Origin: CAVVSD01 sp963757125
GTDB lineage: Bacteria > Actinomycetota > Thermoleophilia > Solirubrobacterales > Solirubrobacteraceae
NCBI GenBank assembly: GCA_963757125.1
Contig: CAVWQP010000004.1
Location: 558,001-622,000, forward strand
Direction of reading: 5' to 3'
Length of the DNA: 64,000 bases
Positions 61,108 to 64,000 of the stretch are shown one piece after another (position 1 is the stretch's first letter; each line of letters starts with the position of its first letter). The notes beneath the pieces are model-generated. The model was not told where the DNA came from. It searched no databases and was given only the letters and a program-made list of their open reading frames with translations. The translations under genes were made by a program, and so were the position numbers.

Positions 61108-61131
61108 GCTCTGAGCATCGCACGCGTGGTC

Positions 61132-61137
61132 TACAGT
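61132..61137 (+). promoter_or_regulatory. -10 element of the small hypothetical gene
   Basis: TACAGT ends eight nt before GTG 61146. It lies in the 38-nt gap between divergent genes. Confidence 0.45.
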
Positions 61138-61145
61138 CGCCGTCC

Positions 61146-61430
61146 GTGGACGGGTCCATCGTCAGGCTGCCCAAGCAGATCCAGGGGGACTTCGCCGTCT
61201 TCGTCAACGGCGTCGCCCAGCGCGAGGGCCAGGACTACACGGTCGTGGGGCGCGACCTGCTCTTCCTGCGCGAGCTGAAGCAGGAGGGCCGGCTGGGGCC
61301 GTGGCGGTGGTTCCTCGGCGCCTGGGGGATCGGCACCTACCGCGAGCACGACTCCGTCGACGTGCAGTACGAGCTCGATGGCCGCCCGATGGTGGCCGAG
61401 GGGCTGCGGCCCGAGCCGAGGCCCGAGTAG
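61146..61430 (+). CDS. small conserved-looking protein of unknown function (94 residues)
   Basis: The protein begins MDGSIVRLPKQIQGDFAVFV and has a beta-rich core (VNGVAQREGQDYTVVGRDLLF) with a Trp-rich segment, no signal and no helix. The VNGxxQREGxDYxV pattern looks like a phage-tail or surface beta module, but I cannot name it. GTG 61146 is selected by the -10 element. The MFS gene starts five nt after its stop, so it is read first in that operon. Confidence 0.65.
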   Translation: MDGSIVRLPKQIQGDFAVFVNGVAQREGQDYTVVGRDLLFLRELKQEGRLGPWRWFLGAWGIGTYREHDSVDVQYELDGRPMVAEGLRPEPRPE

Positions 61431-61435
61431 CGCCC

Positions 61436-62788
61436 GTGAACCGCCGGATCGCGCTCGCCCTCGCCGCCGGCCTCGTCCTCGCGGACTCGTCGATCGTCAC
61501 CCTCGCGCTGCCGGAGATCCTGCGCGAGCTGGACACGACCGTCGCCCAGGTCGCGTGGGTGCTCGTGTCCTTCAACGTCGCCCTCGCCGTGGCCGCGGTG
61601 CCCGGCGCGATGATCGCGCGGCGCACGCCGCGGACGGCGATGATCGCCGGGGTCCTCGTGTTCGCGGCGGCGTGCCTCGTCTGCGCGGAGGCGAACGGGT
61701 TCGAAATGCTCATCACCGGGCGCGTCCTGCAGGGCCTCGCGGGCGCCGTCGTGGTCGCGGCGTCGCTCGAGCTGCTGCTGCGCCTCGACGAGGAGGGCGC
61801 CGTCCACACCTGGGCGACGGCCGGCGTGATCGGCGCGGCGGTGGGCCCGGCGGCGGGCGGCGTGCTGACCGACCTCCTGTCCTGGGAGGCGATGTTCGCG
61901 CTGCAGGCGCCCGTCGCGCTCATCGCGCTCTCGGGCGTGGTCGGGATGCGCGTCACGGCGCGCAGCACCGCACCCGGCGAGCGGTCGGCGCCCACCGCCG
62001 CGCGCATCGCCGCGCTGGCGGCCCTCGCGCTGGCATCGGCCGCGCTGGCCGCCGCGTTGTTCCTGCTCGTGACGATGATCATCGAGGGGTGGCGCCACAG
62101 CCCGATCGAGGCGGCGCTCATCGTCACCGTCATGCCGGTCAGCGCGATCCTCGCCCCGCGGCTCGCGCGGCTGGTCGGCGCCGAGGACGTCGTCCCGCGC
62201 GCCGCGTCGGGCGCGGTCCTGCTCGCGGGCGGCCTCGCGGGTCTCGGCCTGCTGCCGAGCTCGAACCCGGCCTGGACGATCCTGCCGCAGGTGCTCATCG
62301 GCCTCGGGCTGGGGCTGCTCCTCACCGGCCTGACCCGCGTGGCGGTCTCCCACGGCGCCGGCACGTCGCGCGACGCGAGCCTCACGATCGTCGCGCGCCA
62401 CCTCGGCGTCGTCGTGGGGCTCCTCCTGCTGACGCCGGTCTTCACCACCGATCTCGAGACGCAGCAGAAGCCGACCGAGATGGCGGCGCTGTCCGAGCTG
62501 CTCGACGCGCCGCTGCCGCTGACCGTCAAGGTGCGCCTCGCCGGCGCGCTGGGCGACACGATCGAGGGGGCCGACGACCGGCTCCCGGACCTGGGGCCGG
62601 CGTTCGCGAAGGCGAAGGCCGGGCCGGAGCGCGCGGCGGCGATGCGCGAGCTGCGCGCGCAGATGGACACCGAGCTCGCGAAGGCGGGGACGAAGGCGTT
62701 CTCGACCTCGTTCCTCGTGGCCGCGGGCTTCGCGCTGCTCGCGCTCGTCCCCATCGGCCTGCTGCTGCGTCTGCGGGGGTCGCCGTGA
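61436..62788 (+). CDS. MFS transporter (DHA-type)
   Basis: The 450-residue protein has about twelve to thirteen membrane helices with MFS motif A degenerate (PGAMIARRTPRTAM) and motif C in GVIGAAVGPAAGGVLTD. It resembles drug:H+ antiporters; the long soluble segment (about residues 345-415) precedes the last helix. GTG 61436 follows the small gene by five nt. It shares GTGA with the next gene. Substrate unknown. Confidence 0.87.
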   Translation: MNRRIALALAAGLVLADSSIVTLALPEILRELDTTVAQVAWVLVSFNVALAVAAVPGAMIARRTPRTAMIAGVLVFAAACLVCAEANGFEMLITGRVLQGLAGAVVVAASLELLLRLDEEGAVHTWATAGVIGAAVGPAAGGVLTDLLSWEAMFALQAPVALIALSGVVGMRVTARSTAPGERSAPTAARIAALAALALASAALAAALFLLVTMIIEGWRHSPIEAALIVTVMPVSAILAPRLARLVGAEDVVPRAASGAVLLAGGLAGLGLLPSSNPAWTILPQVLIGLGLGLLLTGLTRVAVSHGAGTSRDASLTIVARHLGVVVGLLLLTPVFTTDLETQQKPTEMAALSELLDAPLPLTVKVRLAGALGDTIEGADDRLPDLGPAFAKAKAGPERAAAMRELRAQMDTELAKAGTKAFSTSFLVAAGFALLALVPIGLLLRLRGSP

Positions 62789-63189
62789 AGCCCTTCGTGC
62801 TCTCGATCGTCGTCGCGCTCGCGCTCGTCGGCGGCTACCTGCTCGCCGGCGGCGGCACCTACGAGCCGACCGCGGTCGCCGACCCGTGCGCGCCGCGGGC
62901 GCGGCCGCAGAGCGGCGACCTCCTCGACCCGGTCCAGCGCGGGACGCTCGCGGTCCTCGACGGCGCCGCGTGCGACCTGCACACGAGCCGCGAGCAGGTG
63001 CTGCTGGACCTCGTCCGCCGCCGCAATCCGCTCGGCACGAGCGACGCCCGCCTCAAGGACGCGGTGGACGCCGGGATCGACCGGGCGCAGAAGGAGGGGA
63101 CCATCGGCGGGGCGGAGGCGACCGCGCTGCGGCTGGCCGTGCAGTTCGGGGGCGTCGGGGCCCTGCTGGACCTGCTGCGCGGCTCCTAG
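62785..63189 (+). CDS. secreted or membrane-anchored protein of unknown function (134 residues)
   Basis: The protein has an N-terminal hydrophobic segment (residues 4-24, a signal or anchor), two Cys (in DPCAPRA and GAACDLHTS) and a helical C-terminal part. No family was recognised. GTG 62785 overlaps the MFS stop by 4 nt, so it is co-translated and may be an accessory of that transporter. It converges on the DMT transporter gene with a 4-nt gap. Confidence 0.7.
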   Translation: MKPFVLSIVVALALVGGYLLAGGGTYEPTAVADPCAPRARPQSGDLLDPVQRGTLAVLDGAACDLHTSREQVLLDLVRRRNPLGTSDARLKDAVDAGIDRAQKEGTIGGAEATALRLAVQFGGVGALLDLLRGS

Positions 63190-63193
63190 CCCG

Positions 63194-64000
63194 TCACGCG
63201 GCCGACACGAGCGCGACGCCCGCCAGGGCGGCGGCGACGCCGGCCGCCTGCCAGGCCGAGAGCCGTTCGCGCAGGACCACCCCCGCGAGCACGACCGTCA
63301 CGACGGGATACAGCGACGACAGCACCGCGACGAGCGCGTCCTCGCCGCCGCCCGACGCGAGCGTCAGCAGCACGTTCGCACCCGTGTCCCCCACCCCGAC
63401 GCCCACGAGGAGCGGGACGACGCGCGCGTCGGGGAGGCGCAGGGACGCGCGCGTCACGAGGACCGCCACGGACGTCGCCACCAGCGAGGCCGCCCGCGCG
63501 GCGAGCACGACGGTCATGCTCGCGTCGTCGTCGCCCTGGCCGCCCTGCTGGAACATCGTGATGACGGTGCCGAACGCGAGGCCGGCGCCGACCGCCATGG
63601 CGATGACCTTCGGCGTCAGCCGCAGGTGCCCGGCCGTCGTCCGCGACACGAGCACGGCGCCCGCGAGCGCCAGCGCCATGCCGACGACGGTCAGCGCCGC
63701 GAGGCGCTCGCCGCCCGCGAGCGCGACGACCACGGGGACGATCGCGCCGCACGCGCTGAGCGGCGCGACGAGGCTCATCGCGCCCGCTGCGAGCCCGGCG
63801 TAGAACAGCCCGACGCCGAGCGACCCGACGACGCCCGCGCCGACGCCCCACCAGACGCGGTCCGCCTGCAGCTCGAAGCCGCCGGCGACGACGATCGTCA
63901 CGACGAGCACCAGCCCGATCGCCTGGCTCCACGCCAGCACCCCGAGCACGACCATGCGCCGCGAGGACAGGCCGCCGAGGAAGTCCGCCGAGCCCCAGAC
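63194..64000 (-). CDS. EamA/DMT-family transporter (5' end outside the window)
   Basis: At least 268 residues with about nine membrane helices in two EamA repeats are visible, with GDTGANVLL and the closing VLRERLSAWQAAGVAAALAGV. The reading frame runs on past the ATG at 63955 to the window edge with WGSADFLGG, a typical first-helix sequence of EamA proteins, so the true start is upstream of base 64000 on the minus strand. Substrate unknown. Confidence 0.85.
   Translation of the reverse strand, partial: VWGSADFLGGLSSRRMVVLGVLAWSQAIGLVLVVTIVVAGGFELQADRVWWGVGAGVVGSLGVGLFYAGLAAGAMSLVAPLSACGAIVPVVVALAGGERLAALTVVGMALALAGAVLVSRTTAGHLRLTPKVIAMAVGAGLAFGTVITMFQQGGQGDDDASMTVVLAARAASLVATSVAVLVTRASLRLPDARVVPLLVGVGVGDTGANVLLTLASGGGEDALVAVLSSLYPVVTVVLAGVVLRERLSAWQAAGVAAALAGVALVSAA

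Overview
The window is very GC-rich (roughly 70-75 percent by eye), and its genes are packed on both strands with strong G/C preference at third codon positions. GTG starts are frequent and 1-4 nt stop/start overlaps of the ATGA, GTGA or TGATG type are common. The protein set (ThyX instead of ThyA, AMP-forming acetyl-CoA synthetase with ActP/DUF485, a CtaG-type oxidase assembly protein, MMPL transporters, LLM-class flavin oxidoreductase, baeRF protein) points to an actinobacterium. My best guess is Thermoleophilia/Solirubrobacterales; this is inference from gene style, not a database result. No rRNA, tRNA, CRISPR array, insertion sequence or phage gene was seen. No stretch longer than about 300 bases lacks a gene.

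Layout. 1-3.7 kb: a partial acidic tail, a long ThyX-like protein (frameshifted as written), an EamA transporter and a LysR regulator. 3.7-10.5 kb (minus strand): an acetate operon reading DUF485, actP, an acyl-CoA synthetase, acs and a baeRF-family protein. 10.6-15.7 kb: an RDD protein, then a minus-strand envelope operon (glycosyltransferase, polysaccharide deacetylase, two unknown membrane proteins, one DMT/NIPA-like protein). 15.8-22.9 kb: AIM24, an alpha/beta-hydrolase-like protein lacking its nucleophile, a UPF0104 membrane protein, GNAT, LOG, a hexapeptide acyltransferase, and a bcp-rutA pair. 23-32.3 kb: a secreted barrel protein, SDR, a head-to-head DJ-1/GlxA pair, a carboxymuconolactone decarboxylase-like protein behind a 22-bp inverted repeat, a surface protein, an Fpg-type glycosylase, a CoA-disulfide-reductase-like flavoprotein, and an MMPL pump divergent from TetR.

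33-42.7 kb is the standout: a probable catabolic operon read on the minus strand. It begins next to a perfect GAAAGCGCTTTC palindrome (LacI-type operator) and encodes a NitT/TauT-type ABC transporter (ATPase, permease, two tandem similar binding lipoproteins). Next come two copies of a two-gene amidohydrolase-2 module (B-A, B-A) with a Rieske ferredoxin between them, and last a fluoroacetate-dehalogenase-like hydrolase. The uptake-to-degradation layout suggests import and breakdown of an unknown small acid or ring compound. The transporter part is peppered with short indels as written; the protein pieces between them are well conserved, so sequencing error or very recent decay is likely.

42.7-64 kb: SixA, a glycoside hydrolase-like secreted protein, BioY, an APH-type kinase, CtaG, a CpsB/YwqE phosphatase, a Tat-type ferritin-like protein, a cupredoxin, an aldehyde dehydrogenase (frameshifted), cyclophilin, a zinc-ribbon Pro-Thr-repeat protein, a DEAD-box helicase, GNAT, a subtilase, dCTP deaminase (frameshifted), citrate synthase, a YgjP-like metallopeptidase that seems to start at CTG, an aldo-keto reductase, MFS and DMT transporters.

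A genome-style signal runs through the window: about two dozen genes at transcription-unit starts carry a TANNNT-like hexamer only 6-10 nt before the start codon, as expected for leaderless mRNAs. This was used to choose several start codons.
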